Part shown: piece after piece, positions 1 to 8,145 of the stretch
How positions within the stretch are numbered: position 1 is the first letter of the stretch
Layout of the letters: each line of letters starts with the position of its first letter
Source: an uncultured Subdoligranulum sp.
GTDB lineage: Bacteria > Bacillota > Clostridia > Oscillospirales > Ruminococcaceae
Direction: 5' to 3'
Length of the DNA stretch: 64,000 nt
NCBI RefSeq assembly: GCF_963931595.1
Contig: NZ_OZ007030.1
Coordinates: forward strand, 2,844,481 to 2,908,480
Program-made: the position numbers and the translations under genes
Notes under the pieces: generated by a model
The model's database searches: none
Seen by the model: only the letters and a program-made list of their open reading frames with translations
Told to the model about the DNA's origin: nothing

Positions 1-1119
1 GCCGATCACACACTTCGCGCCTGCATTCAAAAGGGCGCAAGCAAGACTTTTGGGGGTGCCATTCGACCCTTGAGTGCACTTTGTTTGGTCACGTAGTCTT
101 AACAGAGAGGAACTTGTTTGATCAGTAGTATTTACATAATCTTTTAGTGAAGCGCATGTATTTAGATATATAAGGCTATTCTCCATAGCGTTCTCGGGAA
201 GATGCTGTTCAAAAAATTTTGAAGTTATAGCAATAACATCATTCGGGCAAAGAAGGAGCGAATCATCAGAGAACTCCTGTTTGTGAGCTTCTATATCCGA
301 TTGATCCCATTTTTTCGCATTTATAGAAAGTAACGAACCATATTTCTCAAGATACCCGCCATGCCCTTGCCAAATTACAACGCTATTGCGAAAATCTAGA
401 GTATATAATAAGTCTATATCAACGGATTCATTGTGGTAATCCTGTTCATATATAAAATGATCACTAAATTGTTTGAGCTTTTCTGCTACCCCGTCCGTGT
501 CCAAAAATGTTCTATCATAGTATAAGCCAAGACGATCACGAGGAACGAAACTATTAATGTAGGGCCCTGTAAGTTTACTGTTTAACCACATATCTAAATC
601 AGAATGATAGGGCTCTATCGTCACAATTTGCACGTCACCGGATGCGCCAGAGAGCATATCCTTGATCTGAGGAAAATAGAGACATCCAAGCCAGTTATCA
701 ATTTGATAGTAAACAGCTGTATCACCATCGGTGTAAGAGCAATCAGTTATCAAGTCCTGTTCGTAAAGCGTTTGAATATAAGCAAAGACCTCTTCAAGCA
801 ATATTTTGGAATCCTCAGAAGAAACAAAACCTTCTTCATCTAAGTAGGGTTCTTCTATCGAGGAAAGCTTTTGGTTGATCTCAGTATAGGTATCAAGGCT
901 GTGAGAAAGGGGAGTTTTCTGTCTAAACAAGAAAAAGGAAAGTCCACCTATCAAAAGCAATATAAGAAGAACAAAAAGGACAACCCACCGAATAGGAATA
1001 GATTTCGACTTTAGATCGATCTGTTCTGAGGAACATGAATTTTGCGCGATAGGTTTGCCGCAATGAGGGCAATAGGAAGCAGTCCGGTTCAGCAAATGAT
1101 GACAATACGGGCAACGCAT
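1..1119 (-). CDS. Zinc-ribbon, membrane-anchored caspase/CHAT-like protein, C-terminus cut by window edge
   Basis: The frame is open for 373 codons from an ATG preceded by GGAGGTAATTT down to base 1, so the C-terminus is missing. Residues 3-20 hold CPYC and CPHC, a small zinc ribbon. Residues 45-65 are one hydrophobic span, with no signal peptidase site seen. The outer part contains VIWQGHGG (His253) and, 69 residues later, LIYLNTCAS (Cys322), then ALLNAGAKCVIG. That order of strand-His, strand-Cys and glycine-rich strand is typical of the caspase fold (CHAT, C25, caspase). Protease activity is inferred, not shown. GC content is low compared with genes further right, which suggests acquisition. 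It may instead be an inactive CHAT-fold protein. Confidence 0.6.
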   Translation of the reverse strand, partial: MRCPYCHHLLNRTASYCPHCGKPIAQNSCSSEQIDLKSKSIPIRWVVLFVLLILLLIGGLSFFLFRQKTPLSHSLDTYTEINQKLSSIEEPYLDEEGFVSSEDSKILLEEVFAYIQTLYEQDLITDCSYTDGDTAVYYQIDNWLGCLYFPQIKDMLSGASGDVQIVTIEPYHSDLDMWLNSKLTGPYINSFVPRDRLGLYYDRTFLDTDGVAEKLKQFSDHFIYEQDYHNESVDIDLLYTLDFRNSVVIWQGHGGYLEKYGSLLSINAKKWDQSDIEAHKQEFSDDSLLLCPNDVIAITSKFFEQHLPENAMENSLIYLNTCASLKDYVNTTDQTSSSLLRLRDQTKCTQGSNGTPKSLACALLNAGAKCVIG

Positions 1120-1177
1120 AAATTACCTCCTTTTCTATATAAAGATAGCAAAACAGATACAATTTCTCTTACTATTA

Positions 1178-1206
1178 ACGATACCATGAATAAAAAGTAT
1201 TTTCAA
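1178..1206 (-). promoter_or_regulatory. Possible promoter of the CHAT-like gene
   Basis: On the minus strand TTGAAA is followed after 17 bp by TATCGT, about 60 bp upstream of the ATG. The -10 box is weak, so this is only a candidate. The rest of the 281-bp gap up to base 1400 holds a terminator and nothing else recognised. Confidence 0.3.
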
Positions 1207-1356
1207 TAATTTCTACATCGATTAGCTGACAGGTGAGGCGGCGGGGGCGTATAGTGGTAAATATTTTAACTCTATTGATAGAAGTTAGCTTTGCAGTAAT
1301 CAAGCCATGTAGATCAAACAGAAATATGTAAGTCAAAAGGATACCTAAAAATAGCT

Positions 1357-1400
1357 AACAGGCCCCTCATGCAATGCATTCATCGCATGAGGGGCCTGTT
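1357..1400 (-). terminator. Bidirectional-looking terminator hairpin
   Basis: AACAGGCCCCTCATGC and GCATGAGGGGCCTGTT form a perfect 16-bp stem with a 12-base loop, immediately after the stop codon of the minus-strand gene that ends at 1401. Confidence 0.75.
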
Positions 1401-2648
1401 TTAGTTTATTGTGCGTATGGCTTTTTCAAACTTCTCCCAACTTATCTCCCCCAACTGGTACTTACTCAGCGCCATCTGTGCCTGTTTTCGCCAGGCGTTG
1501 TAGTCATCCCGCATTTTCTGGTTGCCGGGAGCACGGGAGCAGCGCATCTGGTAGCGGTTGCGCATCTTATTGTAGAGTTCCTTGGCTTTGTTGGCCTTCA
1601 GCTCCTCAGCATAGGCCAACTTGGCAGCAATATCCTTGCAGGTGGCGCCGGTTTCCGGGTCCAGCACCCGCTCACAATACTTGGCGCGGCTTGAGAAGGG
1701 AACAAATAGCCGGTGGCAGCTTTCACAGACGGCAACCGGCAGATCCTGGGCACACATCTGTACAAATTCCAAAAAGAGTAACGCGGGCAGCGTATCGCTC
1801 GCGTAGAACGTGGCGGCAGAAATGCCGCCTTTTTTGTTGTCTGTGGGCCGTTTGTAACGGGTCTGGATATGGATGTCGTCCTCCAGCTTGTGGTATTTCT
1901 GGTAGGTCGAATCGCCATTTTCGGCCAGTTCCACCAGCAGCTCCGAAGGGCGCTGGCCATGCTCCGTTCTGGGGCGGCCATCCTCGTCCACCAGTGTAGC
2001 CTCGATCAGCTGGTGCAGATCTGTTTTGCCGTCCACCAACTGTTGCAGCAGCGTCACAAAGGATTCCAGTACCGACAGCGCTGTCCGGCACAGAGAGGCA
2101 TCCCCGGTATCACGCTGGATAAAGACCTTCATCTGGTCTGTGTACTCCGGAAAGTTCCGGCAGAACCCTTCCATGATGTCACTGGTTATGGCCAATTCGC
2201 CGAGATGGGACATTCTGGCGCGCAATTCATCAAATGTATACGAACTGTCATTTTTTCCAGTATGTATAAATTGAAACACGCTATGTTGGGTAGCTTTCAG
2301 TTCCCGCTCATTGCGACGGAAGGTAGCCAGTGTGTAACCTTCCACCAGATCAAACAGAGCAGGGGAGACCTGCCGCACAGCGGCGGCAAAGTCATGGTAA
2401 AAGGAAGCCACCTGATAGTACACACAGGTGTCAGGGGATGCCAGGCTCTGCTGCATGGTCTGATCTTCCGCGAAGTTTACGCCCCGGAATCTTTCCAGCA
2501 ATGCGCGGCCCCGTTCCAGGTAGGGGGCGGCATCCAGGTCCAGGACACCGAACACCAGGGACCCCAGCGGATATGTGTGCTGGGGCGTGTCGTAACCCTG
2601 GATATATTCGGTGCGGCCTTCAAAGAAAAGGTACGTCTGGTAGTTCAA
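1401..2648 (-). CDS. DUF6076-like protein with C-terminal zinc-binding motif
   Basis: The protein has 415 residues and no signal peptide or membrane span. The C-terminal third holds CESCHRLFVP, then YCERV and TCKD, a cysteine pattern consistent with a zinc knuckle as in DUF6076-type proteins of clostridial mobile elements; that family assignment is from memory of the motif. Function is unknown. The start is probably TTG at 2648, with AGGACGG upstream. The next ATG-type start would remove family-like N-terminal sequence. It lies among remnants of mobilisation and replication genes, so it is probably element cargo. Confidence 0.55.
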   Translation of the reverse strand: MNYQTYLFFEGRTEYIQGYDTPQHTYPLGSLVFGVLDLDAAPYLERGRALLERFRGVNFAEDQTMQQSLASPDTCVYYQVASFYHDFAAAVRQVSPALFDLVEGYTLATFRRNERELKATQHSVFQFIHTGKNDSSYTFDELRARMSHLGELAITSDIMEGFCRNFPEYTDQMKVFIQRDTGDASLCRTALSVLESFVTLLQQLVDGKTDLHQLIEATLVDEDGRPRTEHGQRPSELLVELAENGDSTYQKYHKLEDDIHIQTRYKRPTDNKKGGISAATFYASDTLPALLFLEFVQMCAQDLPVAVCESCHRLFVPFSSRAKYCERVLDPETGATCKDIAAKLAYAEELKANKAKELYNKMRNRYQMRCSRAPGNQKMRDDYNAWRKQAQMALSKYQLGEISWEKFEKAIRTIN

Positions 2649-2919
2649 AATTCGTCACCGTCCTGTGTTGGAGCATAGTGGGCGGAAAAAGGCTCTGTGT
2701 TTTGCCGTGTTTCGGCTACAGCCTAGAAAAGCGTGTGAATCATCCAACATGAAAACAGTCTAACACATCTTGAAAACGGCTGCAAGCCGTTGTATGCTGT
2801 ATGTGTCGGAAGAATATATGATGAAACCATCAAACATTTTCCGGGGGCAAAAACAACCGGAAAAGAGGGATGCCAGAAGCCAAAGTCCGCAACCAACCCA
2901 GAACACAAGGAGGTGCCAT

Positions 2920-3189
2920 CTGAACCATGAACTCGTTCCCGCAGAGGAAAACCTCAACCGCATTGACGGGTTCCTGATGATCCCGTCCAGCCTTCTTACA
3001 GAGCAACCCTACCGGGAACTTCCCGGCGAAAGTAAGCTGCTGTACGGCCATTTGTTGGGGCTGTTACGGTTGTCGGCCCAGGATACCACCGGGCGCTGGA
3101 AAGCCAACGGCAGGCCCTGTGTGAGCCTTTCACGGGCCAGTGCCGGACGGCTGCTGCACTGCCAACGTGAGAATGCTCATGTGCCATAA
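2920..3189 (+). pseudogene. Broken replication initiator (RepA N-terminal) fragment
   Basis: Starting at CTG 2920 (AAGGAGG six bases upstream) the frame reads NRIDGFLMIPSSLLTEQPYR and ESKLLYGHLLGLLRLS. This resembles the N-terminal domain of RepA-type initiators of clostridial plasmids and integrative elements. After about 65 residues the sequence loses resemblance and stops at 3189, so the gene is truncated or frameshifted. The frame extends further upstream to 2770, but without a ribosome site. The ATG at 2927 is out of frame and stops after 16 codons. It is best read as a decayed remnant. Confidence 0.5.
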
Positions 3190-3302
3190 AGTAACACACA
3201 AAAATTTGATAGACAACCACCTGCTATTCCGCACAAAAGAGCCGCTTATGACCGTGTGAATGTTTACGGGACAACGGTTCTTTTTACTGCACAGGCAAAT
3301 GA

Positions 3303-3345
3303 TTGACAAGCAAGGAAATTTAATATATAATTTACGTTATATAAC
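3303..3345 (+). promoter_or_regulatory. Promoter and palindromic operator for TetR/CPBP pair
   Basis: TTGACA (3303-3308), a 17-bp spacer and TATAAT (3326-3331) form a near-consensus promoter. The perfect palindrome GTTATATAAC (3336-3345) lies just downstream over the likely start site, a good place for autorepression by the TetR-type protein it precedes. Confidence 0.65.
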
Positions 3346-3372
3346 AAATATAATAAATCGGAGGTAAATATA

Positions 3373-3942
3373 GTGCCACCAAAAGCTAAGGTCACAAAGG
3401 ATATGATTATTGATGCCGCATTTGAGGTTGCTCGTGAATCGGGTGTGGAAAATATCAACGCTAGGACAGTTGCAAAAAAGCTGAACTGTTCCACGCAGCC
3501 AGTTATGTATCATTTTGAAACGATTGAAGAATTGAAAAAAGCTACTTATGCCAAAGCAGATAGATTTCATACGGAATATTTGATGAACATAAAAGAGCCG
3601 CAAGAAGGAATTATGCTTGGAATCGGATTAAATTATATCCGTTTTGCGATTGAAGAACCTAAACTGTTCCGCTTACTTTTCCAGTCGGGCTTTGCCACCG
3701 AGAACAGTCTACTTGAAATGATCGACTCAGAGGAACTTATTCCCATCCTTTCTGTTATGCAGGAAGCAATGGAAATGAGCATAGAACAGACAAAAAAAGT
3801 ATTTCTAACGATTGCCTTATTTGCTCACGGATATGCAAGTATTATTGCTAACAACTCATTAGAGTATGACGAAGAACTTATTGCTTCTCATTTGGAGCAA
3901 ACATATAAAGGCGCAGTTTTAGCCGCACAGGAGGACATATAA
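3373..3942 (+). CDS. TetR/AcrR family regulator
   Basis: The protein has 189 residues. Residues 7-55 form the TetR helix-turn-helix (MIIDAAFEVARESG, then ARTVAKKLNCSTQPVMYHF), followed by an all-helical ligand/dimer domain. The start is GTG with GGAGG about ten bases upstream. Its stop overlaps the start of the CPBP-family gene by one base (TAATG), so the two are translationally coupled. It probably represses its own operon through the palindrome at 3336-3345. AT-rich composition differs from surrounding genes, suggesting recent transfer. Confidence 0.8.
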   Translation: MPPKAKVTKDMIIDAAFEVARESGVENINARTVAKKLNCSTQPVMYHFETIEELKKATYAKADRFHTEYLMNIKEPQEGIMLGIGLNYIRFAIEEPKLFRLLFQSGFATENSLLEMIDSEELIPILSVMQEAMEMSIEQTKKVFLTIALFAHGYASIIANNSLEYDEELIASHLEQTYKGAVLAAQEDI

Positions 3943-4676
3943 TGAAAAAGCTATACGAGAAAAACGAGTTAACATTTGCTCTTGTCTGGATTGGAGTTTA
4001 CTGCGTTTTGCAATCCTTAGCCAATCCACTCAATGAAATAATAGGGATTGAAAACGCTGTAAGTGCTGTTTTTTGTGTTGTACAGGCTATAGTTTTGTTT
4101 TCCTTTATGCAGAAAAACAGGTTACTTGACAAGTATGGGCTTTGTAAATCATCTGTATCAGCTCGCCAGTTCCTCTACTACGTTCCGTTGATTATTTTGG
4201 CTACAAGTAATCTTTGGAATGGGATTATGGTAAATTACTCTTGGTTGGAAATGGTCTGTCATATCATTTTAATGCTATGCGTTGGATTTATAGAAGAAGT
4301 GATTTTTCGAGGTTTCCTCTTTAAGGCGATTGCTAAGGACAATGTGAAAACAGCGATTATCATTTCGAGCGTTACATTTGGTGTTGGACATTTGGTGAAT
4401 TTAGTAAACGGCAGCGGTATGGAACTTGTAGCAAATCTGTTTCAAATTGTGGGAGCGATTGCTTTTGGTTTCCTGTTTGTAATTTTGTTTTACCGTGGTA
4501 GAAGCCTGCTTCCCTGTATCGTTACTCATTCCATGATAAATATACTTAGTGCTTTTGCAAATCAAGCAAGCCTAAACGTTGAGAAGCGTATGATTTCCAC
4601 CTTGATTGAATTTGCCATTATCCTTGTCTATGCCCTCATTCTTATAAAAACTCTGCCGAAAAACCGGGTGTCATAG
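3942..4676 (+). CDS. CPBP-family intramembrane metalloprotease (Abi-type)
   Basis: The protein has 244 residues and about seven hydrophobic segments. It shows the family motifs in order: EEVIFRGFL with the paired glutamates and the arginine, FGVGHLVN with the metal-binding histidine, and HSMINILS near the C-terminus. Known members act in CAAX-like processing or in self-immunity to bacteriocins; the substrate here is unknown. Co-transcribed with the TetR regulator upstream. Low GC matches that gene, so the pair probably moved together. Confidence 0.75.
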   Translation: MKKLYEKNELTFALVWIGVYCVLQSLANPLNEIIGIENAVSAVFCVVQAIVLFSFMQKNRLLDKYGLCKSSVSARQFLYYVPLIILATSNLWNGIMVNYSWLEMVCHIILMLCVGFIEEVIFRGFLFKAIAKDNVKTAIIISSVTFGVGHLVNLVNGSGMELVANLFQIVGAIAFGFLFVILFYRGRSLLPCIVTHSMINILSAFANQASLNVEKRMISTLIEFAIILVYALILIKTLPKNRVS

Positions 4677-4726
4677 AAGCAAGCAGATAGCTGATAACCA
4701 ATAAAATAGCGAAGCCAGCCGAGCCA

Positions 4727-4766
4727 GTCAACGGTCAAGATGAACGGGCATACGCCCGCCGTTGAC
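4727..4766. repeat. Inverted repeat upstream of the sigma-like fragment
   Basis: GTCAACGG and CCGTTGAC form a separated 8-bp inverted repeat in the 181-bp gap after the CPBP gene. It may mark an element-specific regulatory region. No gene is seen in this gap. Confidence 0.3.
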
Positions 4767-4857
4767 AGCCCCGTCTGTCTTTGCTGGTGAGCAGACAAGG
4801 GGCGACAGCAAGGAGTGCTGCCGCCCCTCTTTATCATCACAGAAAGGGGGATTTTCC

Positions 4858-5346
4858 ATGACGGAAACGGAATATCAAATGGCTGTTCAGAGAACCCATG
4901 ACGCATATTGTAAAACTGTTATACGCCATGCTGCTATCACCGCCATCCGGCGCTTGCAAAGGAAATGGGAACGGGAAATCTCCCTTGAATACTTGATGTA
5001 CGAGAAGCACTTTAGCTACACCATTTGTGCTGGGCATCTGCCGCCGCCAGCAGGAGGAAAAGCGGCTGAACCGTCAGCAGCGCCGCCAGCGGGCCAAGGG
5101 TCAGGATCGATGACAGAACGCATCGTAAGGCAGCAGGGGGCAGCCCTGCAGAAAGGAGCCGCTACGGAAGATCGGCAGGAGAAGAAAACAACACAGGCAG
5201 CGGCGTCCGCTAAGAACCGGGAGGACGGCGTGCCCCAGCAGGAGCTGGAGCGGTTCGCCCGGTTCCTGCTGCCCAAGATCCAGGCATTTTACCAGTCGGA
5301 AGAGGGACAACGGCTGTTCGAGGAGTGGAAGAAAAATCGCCGGTAA
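4858..5346 (+). pseudogene. Chimeric ORF: sigma-factor-like N-terminus fused out of frame to mobilisation-gene tail
   Basis: From ATG 4858 (AAAGGGGG upstream) about 55 residues resemble the small sigma-70-like regulators of clostridial conjugative elements (TVIRHAAITAIRRLQRKW, then SLEYLMYEKHFSY). At about 5024 the DNA becomes the 3' end of a MobV-type relaxase gene, read here in the wrong frame (proline/alanine-rich stretch). The frame then runs into the small ORF starting at 5110. This is a recombination scar rather than a designed protein. The second copy of the mobilisation tail, at 24011, is in its proper context. Confidence 0.6.
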
Positions 5347-5347
5347 A
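5024..5347 (+). repeat. 324-bp direct repeat, left copy
   Basis: This stretch matches 24011-24334 with about 21 mismatches and no gaps by hand alignment (roughly 93-94% identity). It covers the last 25-30 codons of a relaxase gene and a complete small ORF. Together with the right copy it brackets the 19-kb metal-related cargo, a layout expected from recombination between related mobilisable elements. Confidence 0.85.
5110..5346 (+). CDS. Small hypothetical protein of mobilisation module, left copy
   Basis: A 78-residue ORF whose ATG overlaps the (here truncated) relaxase stop as ATGA. It is paralogous to the ORF at 24097-24333. The N-terminal half is Gln/Ala/Lys-rich and the C-terminal half (QELERFARFLLPKIQAF) is predicted helical. 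Its place behind a relaxase suggests an accessory mobilisation role, but none is known. Whether it is still translated without the relaxase is uncertain. Confidence 0.45.
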   Translation: MTERIVRQQGAALQKGAATEDRQEKKTTQAAASAKNREDGVPQQELERFARFLLPKIQAFYQSEEGQRLFEEWKKNRR

Positions 5348-5368
5348 AGAAAGGCTCGACGGCAAAAA

Positions 5369-5390
5369 AGCGTTGCCTTATGGCAACGCT
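5369..5390 (-). terminator. Terminator of the histidine-kinase remnant
   Basis: AGCGTTGCC and GGCAACGCT flank a four-base loop and are followed on the minus strand by a T-rich tract (TTTTTTGCC). Confidence 0.6.
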
Positions 5391-5584
5391 TTTGCTTTCG
5401 GAAAACAGATGGTGAATGTCGTTTCGTGGTCAGGGGAGCTTTGTGCCTGAATGGTACCGCCCATAGCAACAACCAGTTCCTTGGTTATGGAAAGGCCAAG
5501 GCCGTTTCCGGGAGTTGTTCGGGAAGGATCGCATTGATATAACTGGTCAAAAACATTCGGTAAAATATGGTATTGTGTTTTTTA
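5378..5584 (-). pseudogene. Histidine kinase C-terminal remnant (HATPase G2 box)
   Basis: The minus strand between a stop at about 5582 and TAA at 5378 reads NVFDQLYQCDPSRTTPGNGLG, then LSITKELVVAMGG and TFTICFP. These are the last part of a sensor kinase ATP-binding domain including the GxGLGLxI motif. The kinase core, H-box and N-box are absent, so only the 3' end of a gene survives. It sits right beside the left direct repeat, consistent with breakage during element insertion. Confidence 0.7.
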
Positions 5585-5661
5585 CAAAAGCTAATTTTGA
5601 ATAAAGAATTTTTTCTTGAATGCTGTTCAGATTTTCTTCCTGGCACTTAACTGAGCCTCGC

Positions 5662-5690
5662 TTGTGGGGGCTGACCGGCTTCGGTATAAT
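5662..5690 (+). promoter_or_regulatory. Promoter of the XRE-AraC regulator
   Basis: TTGTGG, a 17-bp spacer and a perfect TATAAT lie about 50 bp upstream of the regulator start. Confidence 0.5.
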
Positions 5691-5742
5691 AAAAGCAGAA
5701 AAGCCGCGGCATATATAGCACCCACAAAAGGAGGAAACTTTC

Positions 5743-6300
5743 ATGGATCTGAGTCAGAAAACACTGGGGGCCAAGATCGCCGCTTTGCGCAAGATCAGGA
5801 ATATGACCCAAGAGCAGTTGGCAGCCCAGTTGGGAATCTCCGCTCCTGCCGTGAGCAAATGGGAGACCGGCAGCTCCTACCCGGATATCACGTTACTGGC
5901 TCCGCTGGCCCGGGCACTCGGAACCAATCTTGATATGATCCGTTATTTTACCAGCTCTCAGGTGGCCATTGCCAGGGAGACACGGAGCATCCTGTGCGCA
6001 GATCTGAGCCAGAACCACACAGCACGGGAGCTGGCAGAGCGGTTCCAGGTTGCCGAAACCAGTCTCAAGAATTACTTCCGCGGTGTGTTTGGAGAAAATC
6101 TCTCCACATTTTTGCGAGAGGCAAGGATGCGCCGGGCAGCAGAATTGCTGCAGAGCAGCGAATTACGAGTAGCGGAGATCGCAGCACAGGTAGGCTACGA
6201 AAATCAGAGCAAATTTGCGGCGGTCTTTGTCCGGCGCTTCGGCTGCCCGCCGCTGGAGTATCGGCGCAGGGCACGGCTTTCGATTGCTGATGACGATTAA
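5743..6300 (+). CDS. XRE-AraC fusion transcriptional regulator
   Basis: The protein has 185 residues and two different DNA-binding folds. Residues 8-65 are an XRE/HTH_3 domain (LRKIRNMTQEQLAAQLG, AVSKWETGSSYPD). Residues 80-175 are an AraC-type double helix-turn-helix (ARELAERFQVAETSLKNYF, then RVAEIAAQVGYENQSKFAAVF and FGCPPLEYR). No ligand domain is present. It is convergent with the ABC transporter pair downstream, which commonly accompanies AraC-type regulators in Clostridia. Control of that transporter is inferred. The ribosome site is AAGGAGG. Confidence 0.75.
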   Translation: MDLSQKTLGAKIAALRKIRNMTQEQLAAQLGISAPAVSKWETGSSYPDITLLAPLARALGTNLDMIRYFTSSQVAIARETRSILCADLSQNHTARELAERFQVAETSLKNYFRGVFGENLSTFLREARMRRAAELLQSSELRVAEIAAQVGYENQSKFAAVFVRRFGCPPLEYRRRARLSIADDD

Positions 6301-6331
6301 ATCAAATGTATTTTGTCTTTTTGATTCAGAA

Positions 6332-6371
6332 AGAAGCCCACAGTTCTTTGTATCGGGAACTGTGGGCTTCT
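6332..6371. terminator. Convergent terminator between regulator and ABC operon
   Basis: AGAAGCCCACAGTTC and GAACTGTGGGCTTCT form a perfect 15-bp stem with a 10-base loop between two convergent genes. Confidence 0.7.
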
Positions 6372-6393
6372 CTCATTTCTATTGCACAAAGAA

Positions 6394-8145
6394 TTATGGC
6401 CTTGCCCCACTCAACTGCCACTGGGCGCTTTCACTCTGGAGCTCCACCATGTGCCGGAACAGGCCGCCTTCCGCCATCAGCTCCTGCGGGGAGCCCTGCT
6501 GCGCCACCTTTCCGTCCTTCAGCACCACGATGTGATCCGCCCCGGCCACGGTGCGCATCCGGTGGGCGATGACCAGTACCGTTTTGCCTGCCAGAAGCCG
6601 AGAAAGCGCCCCCTGTACCTTGGTCTCATTTTCCACATCCAGAGAGGCGGTGGCCTCATCCAGCAACACGATGGGCGCATCCTTGAGCAACGCCCGGGCA
6701 ATGGAGATGCGCTGCCGCTCGCCGCCGGAGAGCTTGGCGCCGTTTTCTCCGATGGGCGTCTGATATCCCTGTGGCAGTTTACTGACAAACTCCTCGCAGT
6801 TGGCGGCCCTGGCCGCAGCCATCACCTCCGCGTCGGAGGCACCTCGCCTGCCCAGGCGGATATTCTCCATCACCGTGTCGTCAAACAGCACCACATCCTG
6901 AAAAACCATGGAGTAATCGGTCAGCAGCACCTCCGGGTCCACCGTGGCGATATCCACCCCGCCCACTTTAATCGTACCCCCGGTGATATCCCACAGGCGG
7001 GCGGCCAGCCGGGCGCAGGTGCTTTTGCCGGAGCCGGAGGGCCCCACCAGCGCAGTGATCTCGCCTTCTTTGGCGGTAAAGCTGACATCATGCAGGACGG
7101 CCTCTTTATCATAGGCGAACTCCACATGGTCAAAGACAATGCCGTGTCCCTTGGGCCGGAAGGTTTCCGCCCCTTCGGCGATGGGCGTGTCGAACAGAGC
7201 GTTCATCCGGTCTGCCGACACCTGGGAGACAAACAGCTCGGCGATCAGTGCCAAGCTCTGATCGAAGGGCGCATAGATCCGGGTGATGACCATCAGGAAC
7301 AGAAACAGCAGCATGAAGTCGATCTGTCCGGACAAAATCAGCCCCGCGCCCACAAGGATCGTGGTGGCCACACCCAGCCGCATGATGACGCTGGCCCCGT
7401 TGACAAACAGGCCGGTGACCAGCTCACCGCGGATCATGACCCGTTCATGCTCGTCGATCTTCCGGTACAGCCCGGCAAGGTAACGCTCCTCCTGATTGGT
7501 GGCACGGATCTCCCGCACATTTTCCAGCGCCTCCTGCATCCCATCCGAAACCCGCACGGCGGCGTGCTTGGTCTGCTCCGCCTGGCGCTCAGTGAGCTTC
7601 CGGCTCCCAAACAGCAGGCCGAAGGCCACCGGCACCCCCCAGAGGCAGGCAAGGGCCAGCCGCCAGTCATACCAGAGCAGGCACACCGCGATCACGGCGG
7701 TGGATATATAGGAGCCGTACAAGTAGCCCAGCACATGGCTCCAGACATGCTCCATGCGGTTGACATCGCCCATCAGGGTCTCCGTCAGGTCGGCCAGATC
7801 CCGCTTGCCGAAAAAGCCGAGAGGCAGCTTGCGAAGCCGCTCCGCCAGACGCAGGCGGGTGGCCTTGACCTCACCGTACACCAGGCCGTAGGTGGCCTTG
7901 TACTGCTGGAGATGCGTGAGAAAGGAGAGAAGTGCAAATATCACGAGGCCAGCCAGCACCGGCAAAGCCGCAGGCAGGACACCGCCGGCCAAAGTTTCCA
8001 TCAGGCCGGACATCACAAGGTACAAAATGCTGACCCCGCCCATGACTACCAGATTGACGATTACCGTCCAGAAGGTTCCCTTTTTGGTGTTCTGTACACC
8101 CTGATCCGTCAGGGCATATTTCCGTTGAAAGTTTGCTCCGAACAT
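6394..8145 (-). CDS. ABC transporter, fused permease/ATPase, subunit 2
   Basis: The protein has 583 residues. The N-terminal part is an exporter-type membrane domain with about six helices. The C-terminal ATPase has GPSGSGKST (Walker A), LSGGERQR (signature) and IVLLDEAT (Walker B). It starts directly after the stop of the partner at 8146, with AAGGAGGGG as ribosome site, so the two form a heterodimer operon. In composition and gene order it resembles YbtP/YbtQ- and IrtAB-like transporters that import metal-siderophore complexes despite an exporter fold. The DtxR-type operator upstream supports a metal role. Substrate not known. Confidence 0.8.
   Translation of the reverse strand: MFGANFQRKYALTDQGVQNTKKGTFWTVIVNLVVMGGVSILYLVMSGLMETLAGGVLPAALPVLAGLVIFALLSFLTHLQQYKATYGLVYGEVKATRLRLAERLRKLPLGFFGKRDLADLTETLMGDVNRMEHVWSHVLGYLYGSYISTAVIAVCLLWYDWRLALACLWGVPVAFGLLFGSRKLTERQAEQTKHAAVRVSDGMQEALENVREIRATNQEERYLAGLYRKIDEHERVMIRGELVTGLFVNGASVIMRLGVATTILVGAGLILSGQIDFMLLFLFLMVITRIYAPFDQSLALIAELFVSQVSADRMNALFDTPIAEGAETFRPKGHGIVFDHVEFAYDKEAVLHDVSFTAKEGEITALVGPSGSGKSTCARLAARLWDITGGTIKVGGVDIATVDPEVLLTDYSMVFQDVVLFDDTVMENIRLGRRGASDAEVMAAARAANCEEFVSKLPQGYQTPIGENGAKLSGGERQRISIARALLKDAPIVLLDEATASLDVENETKVQGALSRLLAGKTVLVIAHRMRTVAGADHIVVLKDGKVAQQGSPQELMAEGGLFRHMVELQSESAQWQLSGARP

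Noticed and set aside
4762..5346. A single 194-residue protein
   Set aside because: It joins three unrelated reading stretches, one of them a relaxase tail in the wrong frame.
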